A stretch of DNA of 64,000 bases from Nannochloris sp. 'desiccata' (lineage: Eukaryota; Chlorophyta; Trebouxiophyceae; Chlorellales; Chlorellaceae): contig JAGTXX020000003.1 in the NCBI GenBank assembly GCA_019044685.2, positions 496,001 to 560,000 of the forward strand, given 5' to 3'. Under the pieces are notes generated by a model that was not told where the DNA came from, ran no database searches, and saw only the letters and a program-made list of their open reading frames with translations. A program made the position numbers and the translations under genes. Below are positions 11,240 to 21,951 of the stretch, piece after piece. How positions within the stretch are numbered: position 1 is the first letter of the stretch; each line of letters begins with the position of its first letter.

Positions 11240-11896
11240 TTACTTTTGCAATGAGGAAAGGAGGCTGGCACCTCCAAAGGCAGCACTGCCACCCGCAATG
11301 CAGGCAAGAGCACCAATAGCCTGGACGGCTAAGAGAGCGGGGTTGTCATCAGGAGTGAAGTATACAAGGGCAGGGCCAGCAGCGAGTAGGACAGTGGAAA
11401 GAGTGAAGAGGGCTACGGGGGTGTTGCGATCGGCAGCGGCGGAAATGAGTCCAAACTTCTCAGCAGTGCTGAGAAGTCCAGATTTCTCAATAGCAGACAA
11501 GGTTAATCCATTCTTCTCCAAAAGAGAGAGGAGGCCAGCCTGTTCGAGCTTGGAAAGGAGGCGCAAGTCTTGGACACGAGACAAGATCTTGGGAGATGGC
11601 TTGGCTACAGTCTGCTTTGTCCTGAAGATCTTTTCCTTGGTGAAGACCTCGATGGAGGTAACTTTCTTGCTGCTCATGGTAGTTCCACCGATCCTCTGGG
11701 TGCCACTGATTCTCTGGGTGCCACGCACGGTTTGGGTGCCTGCAGCCATGGACACAGTGCGAGCTGACATAGCCACACGCTTGCTTCCAGTTGTGAGCTT
11801 CACAGCCTGAGAGCACATAGACTCTTTAGAAGTGAACATTTTCATCTGGGCTCCAAGAGTAGCCTGCATTTTGGCAAGATTGGACAAAAGATTCAA
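11240..11896 (-). CDS. RIQ-like thylakoid protein (DUF1118)
   Basis: Single exon, 218 aa. The C-terminal half has the layout of plant RIQ1/RIQ2: tandem short helical repeats (LLSKLEQAGLLSLLEKNG, LSAIEKSGLLSTAEKFG), then two hydrophobic helices (TPVALFTLSTVLLAAGPALV and LLAVQAIGALACIAGGSAAF). In Arabidopsis these DUF1118 proteins sit in grana thylakoids and affect LHCII organisation and non-photochemical quenching. The N-terminal ~80 residues are Ser/Thr/Arg/Met-rich, as expected for an algal transit peptide, and include a small GTQR(I/V)xGTQR repeat. Codon use is biased like PRK, suggesting high expression. Family assignment is good; the exact physiological role here is inferred. Confidence 0.82.
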   Translation of the reverse strand: MNLLSNLAKMQATLGAQMKMFTSKESMCSQAVKLTTGSKRVAMSARTVSMAAGTQTVRGTQRISGTQRIGGTTMSSKKVTSIEVFTKEKIFRTKQTVAKPSPKILSRVQDLRLLSKLEQAGLLSLLEKNGLTLSAIEKSGLLSTAEKFGLISAAADRNTPVALFTLSTVLLAAGPALVYFTPDDNPALLAVQAIGALACIAGGSAAFGGASLLSSLQK

Positions 11897-12269
11897 AAGG
11901 GACTAACTGAGACTGTTGTGAAAATTGATGGCGCTAATTCTGGACTTTCTGAATCAATTATACATGATCACAAAGGGTGTGTAGAAACATTTCGTGCTTG
12001 GTTGCTGCATTGACCAGTATTCGGGCTGATCCTTGCTTATCGCTTTTGAAGAAAGGGAGGAACGTGCTCAAAAATGCACATATATTTGGGACTTGGGTCG
12101 TTTAGTCACAGTAATTAAGCCTACTACGTGGGATTTCGCCGTGAATTTAGCGCAAAGCCAAAATTTAAAGCTGCATTTGATCAATTTGCAAAGTAAATTC
12201 GAGCAATCACCTATAAATTAAAGAACATTAGCTATTTCTTTATTATTATAATATATAACGATAAATAAG
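11897..12269. other. Divergent intergenic region
   Basis: It separates the RIQ-like gene (-) from HCF106 (+), both plastid-related, and may act as a shared bidirectional promoter. An AT-rich block (~12215-12265) precedes the HCF106 start. Confidence 0.5.
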
Positions 12270-13146
12270 ATGAACACCGTTGCTATGAGGGTGCCAATTA
12301 GCGCACGTTTTAGTGCAAGACGGATGTCGTCTTCTTCCGGCATGCCGTCACCCAAGAACTCTGGCTTTTTGGGACAAAACTTACTTTGGCGTGCTCACAT
12401 TGCTGCAGGTAAGCCTTCTGATTACAAATTCTCGGCCATTTATGCGCAACAATTCCTGAATTGTTGAAAAGTATGTTGCTAAGACGGGTTCTCGTTTCGT
12501 CGGTGCCTCATTATCTCATTTCATTTTAATTTTCTCTAAAACAGGAGCCCAAAATCGCAGTAAAGCTCGTGCTATATGCGCTCCAGTCCGCGCATCAGTA
12601 TTCGGTGTCGGCGCTCCAGAGGCACTTCTCGTTGGCGTTGTAGCATTGGTTGTATTTGGGCCCAAAGGCCTTGCTCAGGCCGCCAGAAGCCTTGGAGACA
12701 CAATAAAAGCCTTTGCGCCCACAATAAGAGAGTTGACCCAAGTTTCAACTGAGCTAAAGAGTACATTGGAACAGGAGATCGGATTAAATGATTTGAGGGA
12801 AGAGTTTCAGAGACCATTAGGGGCAGCTAGGCCTTCAAAAACAGCAGCGGCGGCGGCATTAGAAAGTGAGGAAAAAGCTAGCGAAGCATCTTCCTCCTCT
12901 TCATCAGACTCTTTGTCAGAAGTTACTGCAGGAATGCAGCAAGTAGACGAGAATATGGCGAAAGCTTTGGATCCTGAAATTGAGAAAAGGAGAGAGGAGG
13001 CTGCAAAGATGGCATGGGGCGGTCAAGCGCCAAGCCAACCTCCTGCTGCGGCTGCGGCTCCACCTAGCTCTGAAGTCCCTCTAGCCAATCTTAGCATTGA
13101 AGAGCTTGAAAAGGAGCTTGCACGACGCAAATCTTCACAGCAGTAG
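12270..13146 (+). CDS. HCF106: Thylakoid Sec-independent (cpTat) translocase subunit HCF106/TatB
   Basis: Two exons, 12270-12408 and 12545-13146, phase 1, 246 aa. After a ~65-residue transit peptide comes the TatA/B membrane helix and hinge: FGVGAPEALLVGVVALVVFG followed by PKGLAQAARSLG. The amphipathic helix and the segment with TQVSTELKSTLEQEIGL match plant HCF106 rather than Tha4. The acidic residue after VGAP (Glu in APEAL) is the conserved TatB-type intramembrane-boundary Glu. The C-terminal tail is Ala/Ser/Glu-rich and ends in a short helix. It forms part of the receptor complex with cpTatC for folded precursors bearing twin-arginine signals in the thylakoid membrane. Confidence 0.94.
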
Positions 13147-13588
13147 AAACGAATTGTTAGCTTGATAGCAAAAGCAGCAGTTGCAGCTTTTCATGATTTA
13201 GTAATTTTAGGTAGAGATCTCGGTCCATATCACAAATAGGCAATTCAACCAGTGTCTCTAGACACTACACACCGAAACTTGCTGCATAATCCAGCAATTG
13301 TGGGCAAGTGAGGGTAAGTGCAATTTCATGAAATTTTGAGGCCACAGCAGAGGAGATCAGTCCCTTTATCCCTCTTATTTTCTATAATCGTGTAAACAAA
13401 TTTGCTTCACCTTTATTGCTTTCAAAAGAATATAAAATCTTGTAACTCTGTGCGCTACTTTGATTCAATATACTGCAAATTGCCTGCAAATTCCTCGCAT
13501 CAATTTCAATTTCTCTTAAACAAAGCAACTACACACCAAACCTCAGGAATCCGATCTATTCACTTCAAATCGGGTAGTACTGGATAAA
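13147..13588. other. Intergenic upstream of the CAS-like gene
   Basis: This 442-bp stretch lies between HCF106 and the CAS-like gene, both on +. It should contain the HCF106 terminator region and the next promoter. TGTAA occurs at 13391-13395, but rather far from the HCF106 stop. No ORF is supported. Confidence 0.45.
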
Positions 13589-15445
13589 ATGCCAGTCGCA
13601 GCAGGAGCACTCCAGCAGAGCGTTCTGCAGTCTAAGGTGGGTGTAAATCAGTTTGGCTGCTTTGATCTTAGCTTCAAATTTTCCTTCACAAAGCTACCAA
13701 GAATCTATTTTTCCTAGTATCAACCTAATAATAGTATGCCGGTCTATGAATTCTTTCTCGATCTGCAGGTGTTTAGCAATGCTCGTCCTTCTCAAGGCTC
13801 CCGCCGCGGCAACCTGTGCGTCGTCGCAGTAGCTTCCAGTGACCTCGGCTCAGGAGTACGTGGCCTCCAAGCAGTCAAAGACGCTGTACAGACCAGCACA
13901 CCATCTATCTCTGTTGTCCCTGGCACTGAGATCATGCCTCCGCCTGCTCCACAAGCAGCTGCAGTGCCAACTCAGGGCATGGATTTTGTTCTTGAACAGA
14001 TGAAGGCCAAACAAGCTGGTATCCCTCCCCCGCCTTCTACACCTATTCCTTCTCTTCCTAAAGTAGATATTGAACTTCCCAAAGTGGATATGGCTCGTGT
14101 TCTACAAGAAGTACAAGCGAAGCAAGCGGAATTGTCAAAAAGTGCTACTGGCTCAGTGAGCCTTCCTAAAAGTCTCCCCAAATTAGACATGCCCAAAATT
14201 GAAGTTCCCACAAAAGATCTTACAGATGGAGCTGCCGCAGCTGCTTCTAAAGCATCTGCAGCTGCAGCAGAAGCAGCAGGCGCTGTAAGCAGTGTCGTAG
14301 GTGAAAACGCCAAGCAAGCAGCAGCTGCTGTCTCTTCTGCTGCTTCCGGTATTACTGAACAAATGGGGGGCGTGGTCTCTTCCACACAAACTATTATTCA
14401 GCAAGCGCAGACTGCGGCTATGGGTGCTACATCCTCCCTTGTTGGCTCTGTAGAGTCCCAAATTACCAGCGCTGTAGGCACGTTACCACCTCCCGTAAAA
14501 GACGCCTTAACAGCTGCTGCCTCCGCTGCAGGCGATGCAGCACAATTTATCGCTGCAGAACCTCGTATCGGTGGTGCTGCTGTTGCTGCTAGTGTAGCTG
14601 TTCCTGCTATTCTTCTTTGGAATGCTGCATTTGGTGGGTACTCTGGAAAATACACTCCCTCAAAAGCTCTTGAAATTTTAAAATCTGGGGATTCTGCTGC
14701 TTTATTGGTAGATGTCCGTAGTGAAAGACAACGTATAGATAATGGTGTTCCTGAGCTGAAACGTGGAGCTCGGGGGAAAGGCGTAGGTCTTCCTGCTTCA
14801 AAATTATTACCGTCAATTGCGAGAAAAGTTCGTAATGCAGATTCTCTTGCTTTTGAGATTTTAGGTGCACAGATTGCTTCTCTTGCCCGTGTTAATGGGA
14901 AGACTCGTGTTATCATCATGGATGATCGTGGCGAGATGGCCAAAGCTGTCGCTCGTGCTACTTGTGCTGCCGGTGTTCGACAAGCTTACATTCTTGATGG
15001 CGGGTTTAAGGCTTGGAAATCTGCTGGGCTTGCTGTTGTTGAAAAATCATCTGACTATGATGCAAACCCACTTGAGGTAGTCGGTGATGCTGCCGAGACG
15101 GTTGCAGAAGAAGCTGCTCAGCTATTGAAACAGCCCACCAATGCTGTTTGGATCGGTGCTGGTTTCACATTGGCTATTTTGGCTGCATTTAATTATCATT
15201 TGTTGTTTAGATATATCGGTGTTCTAGGTATTGAAGCAACTATTGCTTTACGGGCGATTGATTACGAGTCTCCTCAGGATGCAATTGATGATTTCAATGC
15301 GTTGGTGGCGACAGTTGTCGGTGCTGCACAAGTGCCGTTGCAGTTAATTGAGAAGATTTCTTCTTCTTTACCAGAGCAGAGTTCACAGCTGCAACTGCAG
15401 CAGCAGCAGCAAGGAGAGGAGACTGTACAAGAAGGCTCTCAGTAA
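13589..15445 (+). CDS. CAS-like thylakoid membrane protein with inactive rhodanese domain
   Basis: Two exons, 13589-13636 and 13769-15445, phase 0 (QSK joined to VFSNARP), 574 aa. A transit peptide (~45 aa) is followed by a long Ala/Ser/Pro-rich region with repeated amphipathic segments, then a membrane helix (AAVAASVAVPAILLWNAAF, ~285-305). A rhodanese fold follows: GGYSGKYTPSKALEIL, then ALLVDVRSERQR, then VRQAYILDGGFKAWKSAG. The usual catalytic Cys is replaced by Asp in RVIIMDDRGEMA, as in the calcium-sensing receptor CAS, so no sulfurtransferase activity is expected. A second membrane helix (AVWIGAGFTLAILAAFNYHL) and an extra C-terminal domain lie beyond the rhodanese, longer than CAS of plants. 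It may instead be another thylakoid rhodanese protein. Confidence 0.75.
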
Positions 15446-15649
15446 AACGATTGCTGTGAGGAAGAAATAGAGAGTTTAAAGTGAAATTTTAACTTACTTG
15501 CTTATGTGTGTGTTAAGCGTCTGTGTTGGCCTTTTTCTTTTCTTTTTCCTACCTTCCATTAACGAGTCTAAATCAAATTTAATGAATATTTCATTACATT
15601 ATATATATCCGTAATTAAAGCATAGCTAGCTAATCAAATCAGCTTTCCC

Positions 15650-16355
15650 TTAAGTTCCATAGGCTCTAATTGTCTCAATTAATTCTTCAAGTTTGGTCTT
15701 CACCCCCAACAGCAACATTTTTGCAGCAGCCTTGCCACCATCATGAGCACCTTCTACTTCAATTTGTAAATCTTCAAGCTCATCCCAAGCGGCATTAGGA
15801 ATCCTATTATTTAGTAAAGGTATATTAACAGAATCAGGCAGTTAGAAAGGTAGAAAAAGCAAAGTTTGTTTGTTTAACACCCATCAGCCGCGTTAAGCAA
15901 CAAATTACGATTTCTTACCTTGCAGTTCCACTAATATCACTTCCATCTACCTCTGCAACCCATTTTACTTTAATATCTAGATCAAAATTTGCTCTGACTG
16001 AGCCTCTTACAATCCACTGGCCAGCATCACCTGAGCAAGATTCAATCTCGGTAATTTTGGCGACGACAGTACTACTAACAGGTTGACTCTGGACACCAAT
16101 AAGTAGTTGTGGCACTAAAGTATCTTTAACCCAATTCGACAAGTCTCTTTCTTCAAAGGTACCAGCAGCATTCCAAGCAGAGGCACCAGCAGAGGCGGCC
16201 CGCTGCAAATTTTCAGCTTCCGCTTCTGTGAGTTTTTTTGCTTCTGGAGCAGGAGCCTCCTTGGCTGCGTTCGCAGCCCAGTAACTGTAAGACAGCTCAG
16301 CTTTGCTAGTAGCTTGCTCCTCGAGCTTAGAGACTTCAACTTTTGGGTCCTCCAT
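15650..16355 (-). CDS. Aha1 N-domain protein (Hsp90 ATPase activator-like, Hch1-type)
   Basis: Two exons, 16355-15919 and 15803-15650, phase 2, 196 aa. From ~60 on the sequence fits the Aha1 N-terminal domain: WNAAGTFEERDLSNWVKDTL, KITEIESCSGDAGQWIVRG, then FDLDIKVKWVAEVDGSDISG, IP.AAWDELEDLQIEVEGAH, and an amphipathic C-terminal helix (KTKLEELIETIRAYG). This domain binds the Hsp90 middle segment and stimulates its ATPase. The larger Aha1 C-terminal domain is absent, as in yeast Hch1. The N-terminal ~55 residues are Glu/Ala/Lys-rich and disordered-looking. No targeting signal is visible, so cytosolic location is inferred. Confidence 0.8.
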
Positions 16356-16846
16356 CTTTGGTTCAAATCAACTGATTTTTGGAAAATGCGTTATGAGAAA
16401 GCCCTCTTTGAAGTCTGATGCTTACAGCAAGTATTATGGATGAATAGTTTATGTTAAAAGCCCAGTTGTTTGCAGCATCTCGAGGCCTATTTTTAAGCAG
16501 AAGATGTATTTTTTAATAGAAAGGAGCCAGTTGACTTGGGGTTGACTTGGAAGCTCCCTTCGGTCCCCTTATCTCGCTCATGCATTTGCACATACAAGAT
16601 GCTACTACCCTGAGCAAGCACTACATTATCCCAAATATGCAGCGCATTGCTAGTATGGCTTTTTAATTGAGACGCATGGTAACTAGCATCGGTACATCGA
16701 AATTGACGAGTCGAACAAAGCCCTCGCCACACGTAAGAAGCACGCATTAATTGTAATAAAAAGGCGTGTACACTATTTGCCAGCAGTTTGACTGGTATAT
16801 TTGAGCATGTGCAGGCAAATTTCCTTCAAGTGATCTTCGATTGAAC
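16356..16846. other. Divergent intergenic region
   Basis: 491 bp between the Aha1-N gene (-) and the subtilase (+). Small minus-strand reading frames occur (e.g. 16493-16747) but have no recognisable domain or splice support. Probably promoter sequence. Confidence 0.45.
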
Positions 16847-18469
16847 ATGGTCGCTGCTGGAAAAATTCTTCCTTTAGCCTTGCTATTGCTGATAACCCTG
16901 GTGCGTTTATGATATGCGGTAAAGCAAGAATAGAACCCCCACACCTGCCAAGGTTCTTTGACTCCACCTCTTCTTATCTAATTATTTTCATTTCTTCAAT
17001 TGTAGCTGCCGACCGCTTGGACTCACCCTCGCAACGATCGCCCCAATTTCCATCACCAGGCTCAGCCAACCTTCACCCAAGGCGCTGACGCTGTGCATAA
17101 CCGCATTGTACTGAAATCCAAAGAAACTGACCATTTTACAACCGATTCAAACTCTATTAGTAAGAAACTTCGCCTTGCTACCATGGACTTCAATCCGGAA
17201 GAGGAAGAGGGTGATATACATGGCAAATTAAAAGAATTAATGCAGAAAGCAGGTAAATAAAAGACAGAATAGTTAGTCGTTGTTTTCATGTATTAATCAA
17301 TCGTTAATAACATGAATACTATAAAAAAATCATACAGAATATGCTATCAAGGACAGCATCGTCTGGGCAAACCAAGCTGAACCCACTGCTGTACCTCCCA
17401 ACGACCCTGACTACCGCTATCAATGGGGTCTTACCAAAGTAAAAGGACCAGAAGCATGGCAAATATTGGCAGATTCTCAACCAGCTTCTGAAAGCAGACC
17501 TACTAGAAGTACTCCACAAGTTGTGACAGTGTGTGTCGCAGACAGCGGTACTGATATCAATCACCAAGATTTAGTAGGAAGACTAGACCCGAAAATAGGC
17601 TACAACGCAATCGATAAGAACAATGACGTCTCAGACGGGTTAAAACACGGAACCCACGTAGCTGGAATCGTCGCTGCAATCGAAAATAATTCTTTAGACA
17701 TTGCTGGCGTGGGTACCGACAGAGTTCAAATTTTAACATGTAAATTTCTGAATGCTCAAGGGTATGGTTTTGCGAGCGATGCTGTTGCCTGTATTGATTA
17801 TTGTTTAGAGAATGGTGCTGATATAATTACAAATTCGTGGAGTGGGGGTGAAGATAACCCTGCTTTAAGGGATGCTATTCAAGACACTCTAGACAAGGAT
17901 GTTTTAGTTGTCGTTGCCGCAGGGAATACTGCATCAAATTTAGACACAGAGAAAGCCTATCCTGCAAGCTACGCAGCAGAGTTTCCTAATATGTTGGTAG
18001 TAGCGAGTACGAATTATCAAGATAAATTGAGTAATTTTAGTAATTATGGAGCGGAATCTGTTCATTTAGGAGCACCAGGCGAATGGTGAGTTTTAAAAAG
18101 AAAGATTTCTTCATTTTGTGTAGCCTTAACTGGCCACTTATGTCTTAAATGAACATCACTTTTCCGTGTTTCTGTCCTTATTTCTGCAGGATTCTTTCTA
18201 TTGTTCCAGATGATCAGACAGATTACTACTCAGGCACCAGCATGGCTGCTCCATTAGTGGCTGGGGCAGCTGCTCTTGTACAGTCAGCTAGTGGTAGAAA
18301 GTTAAGTGCCAAAGAGTTGAGGGATATCATAATCGAAACGGTAGACCCTTTGCCGTCTCTCCAAGAGAACGTTATTTCTGGAGGTATTTTAAGGGTGGAT
18401 AAAGCGGTGCAAGCTGCTCTGGATCAAGCTCCAGCGCCGACAAGCCGAAAACTTTTAGCAGTGCACTGA
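16847..18469 (+). CDS. Secreted subtilisin-like serine protease (S8 family)
   Basis: Four exons: 16847-16900, 17006-17252, 17338-18085, 18190-18469; 442 aa. The first exon encodes a signal peptide (MVAAGKILPLALLLLITL). A prosegment-like region follows to ~125. The catalytic triad is intact: Asp in VADSGTDINH (~169), His in HGTHVAGI (~204), Ser in SGTSMAAPLVAG (~367). The oxyanion Asn lies in VVAAGNTASN. The arrangement is a minimal bacterial-type subtilase core without a PA insert or the fibronectin-like domain of plant subtilases. It should be secreted or routed to an endomembrane compartment; substrate unknown. Confidence 0.92.
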
Positions 18470-18813
18470 GCGGCATAGGTATTTCAGCTTTTTCTTTATT
18501 CTTTCATTGGAATAGATATCTAGCAGTGCAATTGCACCTCAAACTTTTTATAATGTCCTCAACTCTATATTTCATTCTTTACTATATCTAGGCTTTTTTC
18601 AAAGTGGCAAAACCGGTTGCCGTCAATCTTTTTTCTTCAATCTCTTCTTCCTTTTTAGCGCGACTTTTCTACCAATTTTATTCTTTACAACGTGATAGAT
18701 ATTTATATGCACATAAGATAATATAAGTTATCGAGGAAATAAGAATACAGAACTAGAATACAAAACATAGCTAGAAAATATTACCCCCTATAAATGTCCG
18801 CAGCGTCAGTCTC
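18470..18813. other. Intergenic between convergent genes
   Basis: AT-rich 3' region of the subtilase (+) and the SNM1-like gene (-). A TTACA (TGTAA on -) at 18685-18689 is a candidate poly(A) signal for the latter. Confidence 0.5.
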
Positions 18814-20394
18814 TCAACTTCTTAACAGCCCAACCATTTTTTGCATTTTCGGCCCTCCACCATCATTATTCACACTAGGAATAATAGATCTCGGCCTCAA
18901 CCAGTTAACAAACTCTTTCAGCTCTGAAAAACTACTATGCTCGCTATATGGCACTTGATATGTAATCAAAGTCCCTTTTTGGCGCCGGCGCCCTGCCTTT
19001 GTAGATGTTGTATCTCTCGTATGGGTCCATCCTGTTGGCTGGAACCCTACAATATTTGTAAATCTACCACGGTAGTATTTTAACGTCTTTGCCATGTGTT
19101 TTTGACTGACCATCCACAGCGGTACCGCATGTAAGTTAGTCTCGCTATCGTCTGTAGTTAGCAGAGCAGCTTCATCAGGAGCCAAGTCTAAGCAATCTAG
19201 AATCTTTTTTTTTGTAGCAGAAACGTAAATTTTGCATCCCAGGACTTTTGCAGCTTGTAAATAAAGACGTTCTTTACCTATTGTGTAGCTTCCGAATAAA
19301 AAAAGCGTCTTGGGGTTGAAGGCTTCTGCTTTTACAGCGTCCACTGCGAAATTTAAAGCCTCAGATTGCGTGGGAAATGTATATTGTGGATCACAATATG
19401 TCGTATCTAGTATCAGATCAACTGCACCACGGATAGTTTCTAATTGCGGGAGCTGCGGAAGAAGTGTTGTGGCAAGACGGCAATCTCCTGATTGAAGTAT
19501 CGGCAACCTTCCTGGACATTCAAACAACATCATAGCAGCGCCAGGACAGTGATTTGCAGGAAGAAATGTAACTCGAGTCCCTTCTATTGTTATACTACCC
19601 CCTATGGGGACTTCTCTAAGAAACTCTGCTCGGACCCGGAGCTGTAGTTTGACGAGGGCTGCAGTAACAGGGGTACAGTAGACGATACCTCGATTAAATT
19701 TAGAAGTTAAGCCTTTGTAATGGTCAGCGTGGAAATGTGTCAAGAACCAATGCTTGTTTGCGGGTGTAGAAAGAGGTAAATTGCAAAAACGATCGACGAG
19801 AAAATTTGTGCCCGCCACTTGCTGCCAACTTTTAAATGGAATAACTGCAGCAGCTCTGCCACCACCCCATCTTCGTTGTTTACCAGCAGCAGCGTCAGAA
19901 TGTGCCCAGCCTCCAGGTTTATTGACCTTAGAAGAACCACTACCGCCTGGCTTACCGGCAGCAGCAGCTTTGCGTTTGATAGCTTGAGGTGGTGGCCGTT
20001 CCATGAGTGCCGTTAATGCGTCTTTGGTTTTGTCTACCCCTCTGTTAAAGAAACATAGTAGTGAGCTGCTGGCAGGAGCGTTACCAAACATACTCCTATC
20101 AGGTATGTTTTCTCTACTACTGTTATTGTGTGCAGCCACAGCTTGTTGTTGTTCCTCTTTCATTTCCGCTGCGCCAAGAAGAATTTTTTTCCTGGCACCA
20201 AGCGTCTGGACACCCATAGCTTGGAGATCATCATCAGTTAATATTGGGAGTAAATCGAGACCTGCTCCAGCCCTGTGGAAGTTATCAGCGTATTTGCCAA
20301 CACCACGTTCTTCTAAAAAAGCTTGTAATTTATCAACTTTCAACCCGTGTGGAGCTCCATCCTCCTGCGCGCACACAGGAACTACACCGTCCAT
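18814..20394 (-). CDS. SAM-domain SNM1/DCLRE1-type DNA repair nuclease
   Basis: Single exon, 526 aa. A SAM domain occupies ~17-78 (LQAFLEERGVGKYADNFHRA, DLQAMGVQTLGARKKIL). After a low-complexity basic linker comes a metallo-beta-lactamase/beta-CASP nuclease: THFHADHYKGL with the HxHxDH metal motif (~220-225), PANHCPGAAMMLFE, SGDCRL, then DTTYCDPQYTFPTQSEA, FGSYTIGKER and the final YSEHSSFSELKEFVNWL with conserved His. Family members are 5' exonucleases acting in interstrand cross-link repair. The SAM-plus-MBL arrangement is also found in a plant paralogue of SNM1; no UBZ zinc finger is seen. Nuclear localisation is expected from the basic linker. Confidence 0.9.
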   Translation of the reverse strand: MDGVVPVCAQEDGAPHGLKVDKLQAFLEERGVGKYADNFHRAGAGLDLLPILTDDDLQAMGVQTLGARKKILLGAAEMKEEQQQAVAAHNNSSRENIPDRSMFGNAPASSSLLCFFNRGVDKTKDALTALMERPPPQAIKRKAAAAGKPGGSGSSKVNKPGGWAHSDAAAGKQRRWGGGRAAAVIPFKSWQQVAGTNFLVDRFCNLPLSTPANKHWFLTHFHADHYKGLTSKFNRGIVYCTPVTAALVKLQLRVRAEFLREVPIGGSITIEGTRVTFLPANHCPGAAMMLFECPGRLPILQSGDCRLATTLLPQLPQLETIRGAVDLILDTTYCDPQYTFPTQSEALNFAVDAVKAEAFNPKTLFLFGSYTIGKERLYLQAAKVLGCKIYVSATKKKILDCLDLAPDEAALLTTDDSETNLHAVPLWMVSQKHMAKTLKYYRGRFTNIVGFQPTGWTHTRDTTSTKAGRRRQKGTLITYQVPYSEHSSFSELKEFVNWLRPRSIIPSVNNDGGGPKMQKMVGLLRS

Positions 20395-20628
20395 CGTTAT
20401 TTTACGTTGTCAAAGTAAATCATAACAATAAAATGCAAGCTGACAGCAATTAGTCTGAGAATTTTAACTTGCCGCTGCGTGTGCTTTGTCCAACACAAAA
20501 TGTTTTTCATTATTATCTCAAAACATCGAATGTGTCACATCATCAAACTTTGATAATTGTAGATCACCAAGGGAAGCGATATTAGGGTGTTAGGGAAGCG
20601 AAGAAGCTCACAATACGCCAAGATCATC

Positions 20629-21677
20629 ATGCAGTCTTTAAGAAGATCTACTCGCAGCTCTTCCACAGCTCGTGAAGCTCTACAAAAATCTTCCGCTGCT
20701 ATAACAGCAGCACTTGAAGCTTCTGAACCGAGAGCAAAGCGCGCCAAAAGATCCCAGCCTGCAGCAACTAAAGAACTTGGAACATCCTCGAAAAGCGGTG
20801 GCACTAGCAGCTCTGGACTTGCTCCTCAAGGTATCTCTCGGTATTATGAAAAGCAGCAATGGGACAAGGGATTTAAAGCTGTGGCTGGCGTCGATGAAGC
20901 AGGTCGTGGACCCTTAGCTGGCCCTGTTGTTGCTGCTGCGTGTATTATTCCTGCATCTGTTAACATCAATGGAATTAATTGCAATATTGACGACTCAAAG
21001 AAGCTAACCGAAGAAGAAAGAGAAGAGCTTTATGAATTGATAACTTCGCACCCTGAAATTATATGGGCAGTGTAAGTTTATTGACAGCTATTAGTCTTGT
21101 TATGAGCATGGGCCGATTGCTATTCCAATTAACAAAATTATTAAAATACCAAAAGCGGTGGTCATCGTTTATGTTTTCCTGAATTCTTTTCTGATCTTTC
21201 TGCCCCCTTTGCAGAAAAGCTGTGGACGTAGAGACTATTGATGAAATCAACATCCTTGAAGCAACCATGCAAGCAATGGAACTCGCTGTATCTGGCCTGA
21301 AAGGAGGAGCAGACTTTGTTCTTGTCGATGGGAACAGGCTTCCAAAAAACTTACCGCAGACAACAAGCAGAGCAATAACCAAAGGGGACGCCAAAGTCTA
21401 TGCAATCGCTGCTGCATCAATTATAGCGAAAGTAACTAGGGATAGGATGATGTTAGAGCTTCATCAGCAGTACCCACAGTACGCTTTTGATGTGCACAAA
21501 GGATATGGGACTGCAAAGCATACCGCTGCAATCAAACAGCATGGGCCCTGTCCAGCACATCGACGTACATTTAATCCTGTGAAGACGTGGTATTTTTCTG
21601 AGGATGTGGAAGAAGAGGTCAAGACTAAGAAAACGGCTACCAAAGGGAAGCCTAAAAAAAAATTGGGAATGAAATAG
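20629..21677 (+). CDS. Ribonuclease HII
   Basis: Two exons, 20629-21071 and 21215-21677, phase 2 (IIWAV to KAVDVET), 301 aa. The signature [20 protein letters not shown] contains the catalytic DEAGRG motif. Further conserved parts are [54 protein letters not shown] and HKGYGTAKH. It cleaves RNA in RNA-DNA hybrids and at single ribonucleotides. The sequence is of the bacterial HII type rather than eukaryotic RNASEH2A, suggesting organellar use. The N-terminal ~75 residues are Ser/Arg/Ala-rich, compatible with an organelle presequence; ATG at 20629 is the first in-frame ATG after the divergent promoter. Confidence 0.93.
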
Positions 21678-21951
21678 GCAAGCGATTATGTAGGCGGTGG
21701 CGCCTCAAGGTAGCAAAGTTTGGAGGGAAAATATATTTAGGAAAAATGAAATTCATTATGACTTGTTCTGACAGTTCATTGCGCATTGTAATAAATTATA
21801 AATTTTGATACTCTCTAGGCAATTAGAAGAGTATTATAGTGAAAGCATAGCTCACCATCTTGCATGCCCCAACTACAGTTTTGAAATCTTAAAAATTTTC
21901 AGCATTGAAGCGGAATAAATTCCAATTATACAATCAATTAGCTATATCTCA

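Noticed and set aside
13972..14943. Long minus-strand frames across the CAS-like gene
   Set aside because: Antisense of an Ala-rich coding region; the + frame carries the rhodanese domain and helices.
16493..16967. Minus-strand frames upstream of and over the subtilase signal-peptide exon
   Set aside because: They overlap a well-supported signal peptide exon and show no domain.
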